Part shown: positions 1 through 14,500 of the stretch, piece by piece
Numbering within the stretch: position 1 is the stretch's first letter
Layout: each line of letters begins with the position of its first letter
Assembly (NCBI GenBank): GCA_020746105.1
Contig: CM036631.1
Span: 16,093,058 to 16,157,057, forward strand
Direction of reading: 5' to 3'
DNA: 64,000 nt
Source of the DNA: Trogon surrucura
Taxonomy: Eukaryota; Chordata; Aves; Trogoniformes; Trogonidae
Notes under the pieces: model-generated
The model's database searches: none
Told to the model about the DNA's origin: nothing
What the model saw: the letters and a program-made list of their open reading frames with translations, nothing else
Program-made: the position numbers and the translations under genes

Positions 1-2718
1 CCCCCCTCCTCATCTTTTAGTCGGGACTTGATCAGAAATCACCGTTTCTTTCTTTTTTTTTTTTTTTTCTCAGCGCTGTGTCACAGATGCAATCCCAGCC
101 TTAATCAAACCACTTCCCTTTCTGTGCTCGCCCTTCTAGAGTGAAGAAGCTTTGTGGCCCAGCCACCACCCGGTCGGAGAATAACCTTCACCGATTTAGC
201 AACCGCAGCCTTTTAAAATCGCAATTTCAGAACTGCAAACCTTTAAATCGCCGGCTGGGGATCACCCGCAGCGGGGACCTGAGCTCCTGGAGGTCCTACC
301 CCACCAGCAAGGAACATTCTCCATCTCTGGGGGCCGTGAGGACTTAATCAAATAATTGTAGGGGTTTTGGCACCTCGGGAGCCTCAAACCAGACCTCTCT
401 CCTCCTTGCCTTCGACCTGATGGTTCTGATAACGCGGCCGCGCGACGCGCGATAACGCCTTTATGGGAGGCTCGGGAAACACCAGGAACCAGGGCTGGAA
501 AACAAGTTTGCTTCCTTAATCTGTGGTCACTAAGATAAGGTATATCTCAATAAAGTGATTTTTTTTTTTTCCCCTTTTCAAGCAGATAAAGTTGGATAAG
601 GCTGTTCCGAGTCAGCAAAGTCCTTTTGCCGTACGGAAAGCCCCAAAGTTCACACACGGTCCCGTGTGGCCCGAGGGGCGAGCCCCGTGACGGTTTAAAC
701 ATTGTCGTCGTCTCATCGTAGAGAGTTCCCCTTGAGATTTTCAGGCACTGGCCGTCAGGATTGATCTTATAATTCACAGCAGCCTCCCAGCCCTGCAGGC
801 ATCGCCTTCCTGACAGGCATCCATGGTTAGGCTGGGATTTATTCGCCGCTCGGAGCCAAGGCAGCTTTTGGAGGCGCCCGTCTCCTTCCAGCCGTGACCT
901 AGATCGCTCGGGGGATCCTCCCCAGATACCTCCAGCCCATCTCGAGTCACCTGCAGGAGCGGGGCTGCCTCGTCGCGCCCGTCACCGGGAGCAGCAAAGC
1001 GTAAAAACCATCTCGGAGTCGCCAGCCAACGCTTCTGCCTTTGCGGGCAGCAACCGCTTCACCCACCAGCTGTCCTCCACCCGCCCACCAGCCCAGCTGG
1101 CGCCGCTGGGGGAGGCTTTATTTCGGCTTTTTAGGGCTCCTCGCGAGCGGTTTAATATCTCTGCACGGCCCGAGCTCACGGCGAGGGTGGGGAGAGTCAA
1201 ATCCACGCGCGACAAGTCGGGCGTTAAATAAAATCTGACATTTTTCTGCACGCGAGTGTAACTCTCGGGGGGTTTTATTGAAGAGGAGCCGCAACGCGGC
1301 CCCGCAGCTGCGTCAGAACAGGCAAAGCAGAGCTCAAAGCCACCAGGGTCCATCCCTCCAGCTGGTTTTACTCCGATTTTTTGGAGAAGGAGGGGATCTC
1401 CCCATCGTTTGGTGCCCTCTGCCGCCGAGCAGGGCTACGGCAGAGCGGCCACCCTTTGTCACCCGGCTCTGTCACCCCGTTCAGGGACCGGGGAGGGGAT
1501 CAGGGACAAGAGGCAGGTCCCGGAGGGAGAGATTTTTCTGGTGGTAAATTCCACGGCTGCTTCATTTTGTGTATAACGAGGCACTCGAGAATCAATATCT
1601 CTCTGAATACACACGGGTTTTTATTTTAGCAACGGGATATACTGACAGAAGGATGAGCTCACCCCTGGAATTTGACAGATTTCTTGCCACTGAAAAAAAA
1701 AATAAAAATCAAACCCTGATCCTCAGTGATTACGAATTACAGAATAAACCAAGTTTTATTTCCCCAACGTCATGAGTTACATTTTGCTAAAACTGAGGCT
1801 TCTCTAGTTTGTTTTCTAAATACGAGAGCGTCCACCCCACACATTCCTCTTTGCAGTAAACCAAGTTTTATTTCCCTAACATCACGAAACAAGTTACATT
1901 TTGCCGAAACTGAGGCTTTTCTAGCTTGTTTTTTAGATATGAGAGCATCTGCCTCACACATCCTCTCTGCCCAGACAGGGGGCTGCTGGGAGAGCACCTT
2001 CTGTGCCCAGGGGGGTTTATGTTTTGTCTTAATGAGCTGATTGTTTGGCACCAAAAAAAAAAAAAAAAAGAAAAAAAACCAATTAAAATTAATTAAAAGC
2101 TCTTGGAAAACCGGCTGCTTTTATTTCTTGTTGCGTTCTGGCAAAATGCGACGTTGGGACAGCGAGCTCACGCTTCGGTCCCCAAAACCCGACTCACTGA
2201 CCCGCTCTGGGAGAAGGATTCAGCCCTTGAAATGTTTTCTGCTCCCAAGATGGGACAACCAAGCAAACCAGTAAGCCCCAGTTCCGAATCTCCCTTATAT
2301 ACTGGCAGATTTGCAGCAGCTCTTCCTAATACCCGTAAGATCACCCCCCGTTATGGGGTGAAACCCGCCGTGTGCTGTAGAGGAAGAGGCTTTTCCCTCT
2401 TTTTGGGGAAAGAAATGCGACATAACGGCCAAGGGGCAGCTGAGGGACGCGTCCTCGAGCGCTCCGCTCCGATAACCTCCCGCCCCGCGCATTGTTTCCC
2501 GCGTGTCGCGCGGCAAGGACGCAGCCCCTTCGCTCCTTATCTTTGCTCGCCTTCGTCGAGCCTGACGTCGGTGCCGTTTGCCCGAGGGCTGATTTTCTGT
2601 GTGGTTTACGGCCGCAGGTTGGCTCCCGACACGACGTCGTGGCCCCGCGCGGGGTTTGGAGGCTGTGGCCTCCTGCCGGGTCCAGCCTTTCCATTTTGGG
2701 GGTCAGCCGAGACCTTCT
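1..2718. other. Gene-free DNA left of pepsinogen
   Basis: I see no convincing exon on either strand. Open frames here are short and have no recognisable domains. The stretch holds a T-run near 49-69, a tandem duplication at 1745-1976 and an A-rich run at about 2053-2078. In human the neighbour on this side would be VPS37C, but I could not recognise it. Promoter or UTR sequence of an outside gene cannot be excluded. Confidence 0.5.
1745..1976. repeat. Tandem direct duplication, two ~115-bp copies
   Basis: The segment starting TAAACCAAGTTTTATTTCCC at 1745 is repeated from 1857 with the same order of blocks: GTTACATTTTGC, ACTGAGGCTT, TCTAG-TTGTTTT, GAGAGC and CACACAT. The copies differ by scattered substitutions and a small insertion, so the duplication is not recent. 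No coding role is visible. Confidence 0.75.
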
Positions 2719-3130
2719 CATAGACTCATAGACTCATAGAATCATAGAATTGTAGAATCGTAGAATCGTAGAATCACAGGATGTTGGGGTTGGAAGGGAC
2801 CTCCAGGGATCACCCAGTGCCACCCCCTGCCAGAGCAGGGACACCCAGGGCAGCCCCACAGGAACCATTCAGGTGGCTTTTGGAAATCTCCAGAGAAGGA
2901 GACTCCACACCTTCTCTAAGGGCTCTGTCATCCTCACAGGGAAGAAGTTTCTCTTCATGTGGAGGTGGAACTTCCCATGTTCTAGCTCACACCCATCATT
3001 CCTTGTCCTATTGCTGGGCACCACTGAGAAGAGATGATCCCCTTCCCCTTGACAGATATTTCTGTACGTTAATAAGGTTCCCATACATTAATAAGATCTC
3101 CATACATTAATAAAATTCCCCAAACTGAAC
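2719..3130 (-). repeat. CR1 LINE fragment
   Basis: The reverse-complement 3' tail of CR1 (repeated TCATAGA/TCGTAGAA units at 2719-2775) is followed by the typical GGTTGGAAGGGACCTCC block, and body homology runs to about 3115. The 8-bp-like tail repeats have expanded and degraded. It is a 5'-truncated, non-coding copy. Confidence 0.85.
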
Positions 3131-3579
3131 CCATCACATCTTTTTTTTTTTCACTCAGAGGGAATTCGATATTTCAACCCTTTTCTCCTGATATCACCTG
3201 TCCCATCCTACCAGATTCTTATTCATCTCATCCCCTCGGTGCAATTTAGCATCTAGCTGGGGTGAAACTGGTACCAAGGGGAGCAAAACGAGTTCCAGGC
3301 CATGTGGTGTCTCTGGGTGGGCTGGTCCCTGGCTCCTGGGCGCAGGGTCTGGCTTTGTTTTCCTCACGGACAAGGTGACCGTGCCGGCGGTCACATCTCG
3401 CGCACGTGATGCCGTGACGGAGGCCGGGACGCCCGGTCCAGCACTTCTGATGCAACCCAGCTTGGGTGACCTTGGCATGGTTCAACCAGCGGCACCCTCA
3501 GCTGGTCTTTCCCCAAGGTGGTCCCAGTTTCACCCCCAGCTGGTCCCAGTTCTGCGGGCAGTACTGGGATAGGTGGGAG

Positions 3580-4018
3580 CGGATAAGACATGGACGTGTT
3601 GGAGCGGGTCCAGAGGAAGGCCGTGAAGATGATGAAGGAATTGGAGAACCTCCCCAATGAGGAGAGGGTTGGGGTTGTTCAGCCTGGAGAAGAGAAGGCT
3701 CTGGGGAGACCTTCCAGTTCTTAATGGGGAAAGCTGGGGAGGGACTCAGTGTCGGGGCATGTAGTGAAAGGACAAGGGTTTTGAACTGAAAAAGCGTAGA
3801 TTTAGAGTAGGTGTTAAGACAAAATTACTCACAGTGAGGGTGATGAGATACCAGAACATGTTGCCCAGAGGTCTCGTGGCTGCTCTGTCACTGAACACGT
3901 TCAAGGCCAGGCTGGAGCAACCAGGTCTGGTGGAAGATGCCCCTACCCACGGCATGGGATCGGACGAGATGATGTCGAAGGTCCCTTCCAACCCGAACCG
4001 TTCTGTGATCCGTGATTT
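3580..4018 (+). repeat. CR1 LINE fragment
   Basis: Forward-strand CR1 body (GAGCGGGTCCAGAGGAAGGC-like block, then the TTCAGCCTGGAGAAGAGAAG block at about 3677) ends with AAGGTCCCTTCCAACC and a degraded tail near 4010. It faces the minus-strand copy at 2719-3130. It is truncated at the 5' end. Confidence 0.85.
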
Positions 4019-4588
4019 TAAGCCGCTCCTCCACCACGCTCTGCCCAGGCTGACCCCATCGCAACACCTCTGTGCCCTCTCCAGCTCGACAAACCCCTGC
4101 AGATGGCAACTCTGCTCTTCGCAGCAGGACAGGGAGGGTCCAGAGTAGCCCCAGTACCACAGGTGCCATGAGGACGGGGAAAATATCAGCCCAGCCAGCA
4201 AGAGCCAACGGGAAAATAAGTGGTTGTACCTAAAGGAGTGTGATTTACGCCACGGATCCTCCTGTGGTTGGCTTGCATAACACATGGGTGGCCAGATGTG
4301 AGGGGGGAAACGACCACAGCCACCGCTGTGTCCCCTTCACCAGCCCCCCCAGTGCTTCCCCCTCAGGACACGGAGTAACTCGCGGCTTCTCTCCCAGCCC
4401 CAACCTGCCCCGAGCATCCCCGCGCCCCCGCCGCGGCGTTTGACCCCCGTGGCAGGTGGAGAACCCTCAGCTTGACATTCCCCCCCCCCCTTACACACCT
4501 CGTCTCCCTTAAGGTCGTTGCGATAACCGCCCCCCGAAACCGTTTGCCTTGCTTATCGGGGACGCCGACCGAATAAACACGGCCGGGG
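4019..4588. other. Upstream flank of pepsinogen, no gene seen
   Basis: No exon is visible. About 4020-4210 has weak resemblance to more 5' CR1 sequence, but I could not confirm it. A C-run lies at about 4482-4492. Confidence 0.4.
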
Positions 4589-4589
4589 A

Positions 4590-4595
4590 TATAAG
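4590..4595 (+). promoter_or_regulatory. PGA: TATA box of the pepsinogen gene
   Basis: GATATAAGGAGC lies 73-78 bases before the start codon, which places a transcription start near 4620. Pepsinogen genes usually have TATA promoters. No other gene in the window has such a clear TATA box; the rest have CpG-rich starts. Confidence 0.7.
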
Positions 4596-4667
4596 GAGCC
4601 GGGGCTGGGACTGGCGGCACAACTCGGCGCAGCTCTTCGCCTCGGTTGCTACCTGCTAGCAGTCGCC

Positions 4668-7434
<2,767 letters not shown>

Positions 7435-7529
7435 GCGTGCTCCTGCGCCAGGGACGGGCGCGAGCAGCCCCGGCAGGGCTGTCCCTCGCCCAGCGCTCCC
7501 GTCCCCTCCCGCTACCGCTCAACAAGCAC

Positions 7530-7535
7530 AATAAA
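7530..7535 (+). promoter_or_regulatory. PGA: Poly(A) signal of PGA
   Basis: AATAAA lies 96 bases past the stop codon, so the 3' UTR is short, as is usual for pepsinogen mRNAs. Confidence 0.85.
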
Positions 7536-8106
7536 GCTATGAAGAAGCAATCTTGTCTCCTGTCTCTCACTGGGAAGGGCTGGCTCGGCCGCCACGATGC
7601 TGCCGCTGCGTCCCTGGGCATGGACACGGGTGGTGTCCCCCTCTCCATGCCTGTGCAGACCTGGGGGTGCCCGCAGAGCGCCAAGGTGCCAGGGTAGCTG
7701 CTGCCTTTTTACCACATCCCTGGGTTGAGCAACTTTTGCAGGGGCAGCACCACCCTCAGCACCTTGCACATGATTCCCAAAACCGACCGCTTCACTCAGG
7801 ATGATCCCCTGGGAAAGTCTCGACCAAGAGAAGCCAAAAATCTGGTGCCAACCCCCAAAAACCCTTCTCTTCCCACACAGCTCCGCTGCCTCAGGATCAG
7901 CCCAGCCATGATGAAGTCCCCAGCGGCTCCTGGGGCAGGACAAGTCCCTCCTGCCCCCAAATCCCACTCGGAATGGGTGGGGGCAAACACCTCATCATCC
8001 TGGGGGGCCACTCACCCCAAAGCTCAAGCGAAAGCCCCATGGTTGGGTTCAGGGTGCTGTGGGCACAAGAAAAAGTAGGAGGACAGAGCATAAATATCTG
8101 GGTGAC
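7536..8106. other. Intergenic gap between convergent PGA and VWCE
   Basis: Nothing recognisable lies between the PGA poly(A) signal and the opposing VWCE poly(A) signal. No exons or repeats were identified. Confidence 0.5.
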
Positions 8107-8112
8107 TTTATT
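8107..8112 (-). promoter_or_regulatory. VWCE: Poly(A) signal of VWCE
   Basis: TTTATT on the plus strand is AATAAA on the minus strand, about 400 bases past the VWCE stop. The implied 3' UTR includes a GGA/GAA-rich stretch at 8452-8500. Confidence 0.7.
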
Positions 8113-8515
8113 GGTGACGGGGGGTGGGCAGCTTGCCCCCTCCCCACACCAGGAGCCAGGGATAGCGCCCACCCCAGGGGTGTACACCACGGTTGAGGGT
8201 CAGCTTGGGGCACCCCAGCCCAGCCAGGAGCATCCCCCAGCCCCAAATTCTTCATCTGGGGAGGCACTGGGGTGGGGCGGGCTGGGGGACCCCAGCACCC
8301 CCGGGGTTGATGGGGATGGCACAGCCTCTGCCTGCACCCGTGGGAGCTGGGGGGGGTGGTGTTGCCCACCCTGCCTGCTTGGTACCCCTTCCCCAGCCAC
8401 CCACCACCCCGGGGCGGGCCTGGGGGGCCAAGCCTGCTGGTCCTGCAGACCCCCTCCTCCTCTTCATCCTCCTCCTCTACTTCTTCATCCTCCTCCTCAC
8501 GCATCGCCTTGAGCC

Positions 8516-11500
8516 TTAGGGAGCCACGAGCTTGCCGGGGCTCTCCCTGCTGGCTGGTGGCACAGTAGAGGGGTCTGCATCCCTGGGGGGTCCCTGAGCC
8601 TCAGGGCTTGAGCTGGGGTGGTCCGTGGGAGCTGGGGGGGCTGTGGATTCAGAGGGGGTGTTGTCGGGGCGCAGAGCAGCTGTTGATGGGTGCCCAGGGG
8701 GGCTCAGCGTGGTCGGAGGGGGCTTCTCAACCCCTGGAGAGGGGCCGAGAGGGGCTGTTTTGGGGAGCAGGAGCTGGGCCAGGCGATGGCGGGGGGGCCG
8801 GGGCGATGGCGGGGCGCTGGGGCGTGGGGTGTCGGTGGGCGAGTCCTCGGGGAACAGGGACGGGTCGCTCCTCGGGAGCCGGACGTCGGCGGCTAACGGA
8901 GAGATTTTGGTCAGCACCCAGCCCAGAACCCCCCCAGTGTGCGTGGGGGGGGGCACCCAGTCACCTCAGGGTGCCACAGGAGGGGTCCCAAGCCAGACTT
9001 CGCCTCCGGGCATCGCCGGTACCTTGGCAGGGGGGACAGCAGGCGGCGGGCAGCGCGGCGGGCTCTGCGCAGGAGCGGGGACACAGCCTCTTCTCGCAGC
9101 TCACCTCGCCCAGCTGGCAGCCAGGGGAGAAGGTGGGGGTGAGGCAGCCCCGCCAGACCCTCGCTGCCACCAGCACGGCACCCCGTGGTCATGGACACCC
9201 CCACGGTCACAGACATCCCCACGGTCACAAGCATCCCGCGGGCATTGAATCACAGAACGTTGGGGTTGGAAGGGACCTCCAGAGCTCACCCAGTGCCACC
9301 CCCTGCCAGAGCAGGGTCACCCAGGGCAGCCACACAGGAACCATCCAGGCGGGTTGGAAAGTCTCCAGAGCAGGAGACTCCACACCCTCTCTGGGCAGCC
9401 TGGGCCAGGGCTCCGGCACCCGCACAGCCAACAAGTTTCTCCTCATGTTGAGGTGGAACTTCCCATGTTCTGGCTTACACCCATTATTCCTTGTTCTATT
9501 ACTGGGCACCACCTATTGTTAGGCACAGGTATCCCATGGGCATGGACATCCCATGGGCACAGGGACCCTGTGGGTGTGGGCATAAGCACTCCATGGGCAC
9601 AGGGACCCCACAGTCATGGTCACCCCATGGATACAGGCACCCCATGGAAACAGAGACCCCATGGGACACCTTGCAGACATGAGCACCCTACAGACACAGG
9701 GCATGGGCACCCCACGGGCATGGACACGGGCACCCATGGGCATAGGCACCCCATGGAAACAGGGACCCCTCAGTCACGGGCACCCCATGGTCATGGGCAC
9801 CTTGTAGGCGTGGGCATCCCAAGGACACCAGCACCACATGGACACAAGGATCCCATCGGCACGGGCACGCCATGGTTACGGGCACCCCATGGACACAGGG
9901 ACCCCGTGATCATGGGCACCCCATAAATATGGGCACCCCACGGACACGAGCACCCCCCTGCTCACCTGGCAGGTGCAGCGGGTGCAGGGCTGTCCCTCGG
10001 GGGTGAAGGTCTGCCCGTTCACCACCTTCCTCCCCTGGTAGTTACAGTCTGCGGGGAGAGAGGGGTTGGGGGGGGGGCTCAGCAACGTGGTGGGGGGCTC
10101 GCCGGGCTGGGGCCATGGGGCGCACCCCCCTTTTCCCAGCTCCTACCATTACAGACGGGGCAGCACTCGCCCTCGGGGTGGAAGGGGTAGGTGCAGAAGA
10201 TGGCACAGTCCACGGGCGAGCAGGCCACCGAGCCCAGCTGCGAGAGACGGGAGAGACGCGCGAGGGCCGGGCGTTAGCACCCGCCGAGGTGGGCTGGGGC
10301 CCCCCGAAAACGCCCGGGAGCTTTTTCCTGCAACGGAGGAAAAAACTGGGGCTCAGACCACGGGGCAGGGGCCGAAAACATCTCGTGGTCCCCGGCGCAG
10401 CCCTCACCAGGCAGATGCAGCTGAGACAGGGGTCCAGGATGGAGGGGAAGGTCTCGTTGTTGTAGAAGATCCTTCCCATGTAGGTGCAGCCTGCGGGAAG
10501 GGGAGGGGTCCTCAGGTGGCTTGGAGAGCTCCGGGGAGACCTTTCTGCTTATGCCCAGGCTTGCTGGGTCTGGTCCTGCCCGGGACTGTGGGCAGGGGGT
10601 GCAGAGGGGATGCAGAGAGATGCAGTGGGGATGCAGAGGGGTGCAGATGGGTGCAGATGGGTGCAGAGGGGTGCAGAGGGATGCAGAGGGGGTGCAGAGG
10701 GGATGCAGAGGGGTGCAGTGGGGATGTAGAGGGGATGCAGATGGGTGCAGAGGGGATGCAGAGGGGTGCAGAGGGATGCAAAGGGGATGCAAGGGGTGCA
10801 GTGGAGCCAGCACCCCTCCAGCAAGCACCCATGGCCCCCATCACCTGCTGAGCAGTCGGGGCAGCACTGCCCGGGGATGCGGATGGGGTACGGACACGTC
10901 TCCACACAGTCCGTCCGCTTGCAGCTCACCGAGCCATCTGCCTGCGAGGGAGAAGCACTTGACAGAGACCTCAGGCTGCCCAAACTCACGGAGTTTAAAG
11001 CCCTTGATTCCAGGGAAGCTGCCGGGGAGCACGGCGGCGAGCAGCCCGGCACCCCGGGGGCAGGAGGGGGGGTAGGAGCCGTGCGCAGGGGCAGGGGTGA
11101 GGTAGGGGGAGTGAAGCAGAGCAGGTTCTCATTCACCTGGCAGATGCATAACTCACAGGGATCGCCTGGAGACCAGATCTGTCCCACGGGAAACTCCACC
11201 CCGTTGTCATCCACGAAGCAACCTGGGCAGGGGGGGGACACGGGGAGAACACGGGCACCCCCAGCCCATCACCCTCCTGGTTCACGCTCAGGTGTGTCCG
11301 TGCGCTGTGGGTTCAGATTTTCCAGCCCCCTCCAATTCCCTGACGCTCCCCTTGCACCCCCACATCCACCTCCCCTGCTTTTGCCACCCCCAGGTTGTCC
11401 TCTACAGCCCATCCTCCTTGTCCCCAGCTGTCCCACACAACCCACCCTCGCTGTCACCAGGCATCTCCCATATCCCACCCTGCCCATCACCAGCTGCCCC

Positions 11501-14500
11501 TCGCATCCCACCCTCCCTGTCCCCAGCTGTCCCCTCCATCCCACCCTGCCCATCCCCTGGTCCCCCCATCCCAGAGGCTCACCGGCGGGGGCTGGGGGGT
11601 CCCGGCAGGTGAAGCAGCACTGCCCAGGGCCCAGATGCTGCTGGTGCTGGGGGCAATCCAGGACGGGGCAAGGGGCAAAGGAACACTCCACTTCGCCACC
11701 CTGGGGACACGGCGACATGTCACCCACTGTGCCCACCCATCCTGCCTCAGCACCGAGCAAAGGGTGGATCCCCACAGCAGGGGATGCTCTAGAGCATCCC
11801 TTGGGGATTCTAGTCCTGGGGACCCCCCCAGCCCTACCCGGCAGATGCAGGTGGTGCAGTCATCCCCGTCCAGGCTGAACCGGGCGCCGTGTGCGTAGGT
11901 GTGGCCCCGAAAACTGCATTTGGCTGGGGAGGAGAGAAGGAGAGGAGCTGGGGCTGGGGTCAGGGAGCAAAGCATGGCTGAAAGTCCCTCCCCAGCAGAG
12001 CCCTGGGGTCCCCACTTCTCGCCCCACGGGTCCCGGGAGACCTACGTGGCTGGCAGGAGCAGCAGTCGGCCGGCGAGGTGCTGGGGCAGGAGCCTGGGGG
12101 GCACTCGGGGGAGATACAGGAGACGTTACCAGCCTGTGGAGGAGAGCGTGGGGCTGTCATGGGGCAGCAAGACCCTTTCCTGCCACCCCAGCCTGGAGGC
12201 GGGAGGCTGATGCGGGGGGGATGCTCCCATCCCGCCCCAGGATGTTGGGGGCTCACCAGGCAGAGGCAAACGGTGCAATTCCCGTCGGATGGGGAGAAGA
12301 CGTCCCCCTCCACGTGGGCCACCCCCTCGTACAGGCAGCCTGCAAGGCAGGCGGGTCATGCGGGGGCTGTCCTGGGGCAGAGGGACTGGGGGGGACTGGG
12401 GCTCACCTGAGCAATTGGGGCAGCAGCCCCCAGCCGGCGGGGGAAGCGGGTGGGAGCAGCTCACGGGGCAGCTCACGGCCTCGCAAAGGATTTGCCCCCC
12501 CTGCGAGGGCACACGCTGTCGACTCAGCCTGGTATCAGGCTCTCACAGCGAGGAGAGGGGTGGGGAGGACGGGGTGGGGGGCTCACCTGGCAGGAGCAGC
12601 TCCGGCACCCCGGTTCAATCCAGCGAGCGCCCAGCTCTCGGGGGACCCCCCGGTACCAACAGCGAGAGGCGGAGGTACCGGGGGGTCCCACAGCGCGCGG
12701 CGATAGCTCGGTGGCCGGGGATGCCAGGGCGGGAGAGGAGGAAGGGAGTTGGGTACCGGGAGCCGCGGCGGGGAGGTGGGAGCCCCTGGGGATGAGGAGG
12801 GGACCCCCCGAGCCAGGAGGGAGCAGGACAAGTGTGGGGGGATGCTGCAGGGACTGCAGGATGGGCGACGGGGCCAGGATGGCTTTGGGGTAGCCTAGAA
12901 GAAAAAAAAAGGAACAGGTGTGGCTTGGGGCAGGGAGGGACATCCCGCCCGCCTGGCCTGGGGACGCAGCGGGGTACCTTCGCAGGACACCCTGTCGCCG
13001 CTGAGCCGGTAGCCAGGGCGGCAGGAGCAGACGTAGCTGCCCGGCGTGTTGTGGCAGGCGTGCTGGCAGGCCCGGCGCTCTCCCGGCCGCCGGCATTCGT
13101 TGACATCTGGGGGATAAAGGGGACAGGCTGCACCCAGAGGTGACGGCTCGGGAGGGAACCCAGTGCCGTCCCCTCTGTGTCACAAGGACGAGGTTCCGTT
13201 CTGCATCCAGTTCATGGCACGGGGGTGGATGAGATGATCTCTGAGGTCCCTTCAAACCTAAGGCGCTCTATGAGTCCGTGATTCTGAGGTGCTGACGGGC
13301 CCAGCAGCCACCTCCGTGCCCAGGGCTCGGTGGCACGGAGCGGGGGGACGACACGAGGTGCTCACCCACGCAGGAGTGCCGGTTCCCGTGGAGGTGGTAG
13401 CCGGGCCGGCAGGAGCAGCGGTAGCTCCCGATGCTGTTCTTGCAGCGGTGCTGGCACGGCGTGGCCAGGCACTCATCTGTGTCTGGGGGCGCAGAGACTG
13501 AGGGTCAGCAGCTCCGTCTGTCCCCCCGCTTGCTCCCCCTGGTAGCGCCCCCGAGCGTCGCGCACCCTGGCAGCTGTGGCGGTCGGCGGAGAGCTGCATG
13601 CCGGGGCCGCACTCGCAGACGAAGCCGCCTTCGGTGTTGACGCAGAGACCCTCGCAGGCGGCGCTCAGGCACTCGTCGATGTCTGGGGGTGACAGGAGAG
13701 AGCTGGAGACTGGGAGGGGGCAGCAGCCACCAGGGCTCCCCCCACATCCCACCGGGGCTCCCCGTCCCGCCTCACCGGTGCAGCGGACTCCGTTGGCCGT
13801 CTCCGCCATGGAGAAGCCGAGGGGACAGACGCGGGCGACCTCCTGGCACCCGCCGTGGTTACAGGAGAGGTCGCAGCCGTACTCCCCGCACGTCCCCGGC
13901 GGCTCTGAAACGGGGACGGGGGCCACGGGGCACCGATGTCACCCCCAGCGCCCACCCGCTCTCGCAGCCCAGCCCCGCGGCACCCTGACCCCTGCCCGGG
14001 AAGGGAGCCGAGCTGGGGCGGGGAGGATGCTGCAGGGAGAGGTGATGAGGAGCAACGTGCCCAAGCCTGGGGGGGGGGGTCCCATTTTTTGGGAGGGGGT
14101 ACCTGGGCAGGTGATGCCCTGCTCCCCATCCGGGCAGGAGCAGAGGTTGGGAGCGATGCAGAAGCCGCTGCCGCAACCGAAGGAGCAGAGAGCTGCGGGG
14201 AGGGGGGGCATAGGCTTCTTGTCACGAGGGTTCGGACCCCTCCCCGTCCCCGTCCCCGTCCCTGTCCCCTGAGAGCCCGTACTCACGCAGGGTGCACTGC
14301 CCGCTGCCCGGAGCCAGCATCCACCCGGGGCAACATCCGCCGCCCAAGCCCGAGAAGCAGACGTGGGGCCCCACGCGGCGCCTGCACGAGGGACCAGAGG
14401 TTGAGGCCACCTTGTCCCGAGCCCCTCAGGGCAGGGAGCAAAGGTCTCTGAAGAAGATGGGGTGGGGGGTGGTCTTCCCAGACAGGGACACACATGGGAG

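Noticed and set aside
10274-10851. Long repetitive open frames on both strands within VWCE
   Set aside because: They come from the GATGCAGAGG minisatellite; the real exons here are 10408-10490 and 10845-10941.
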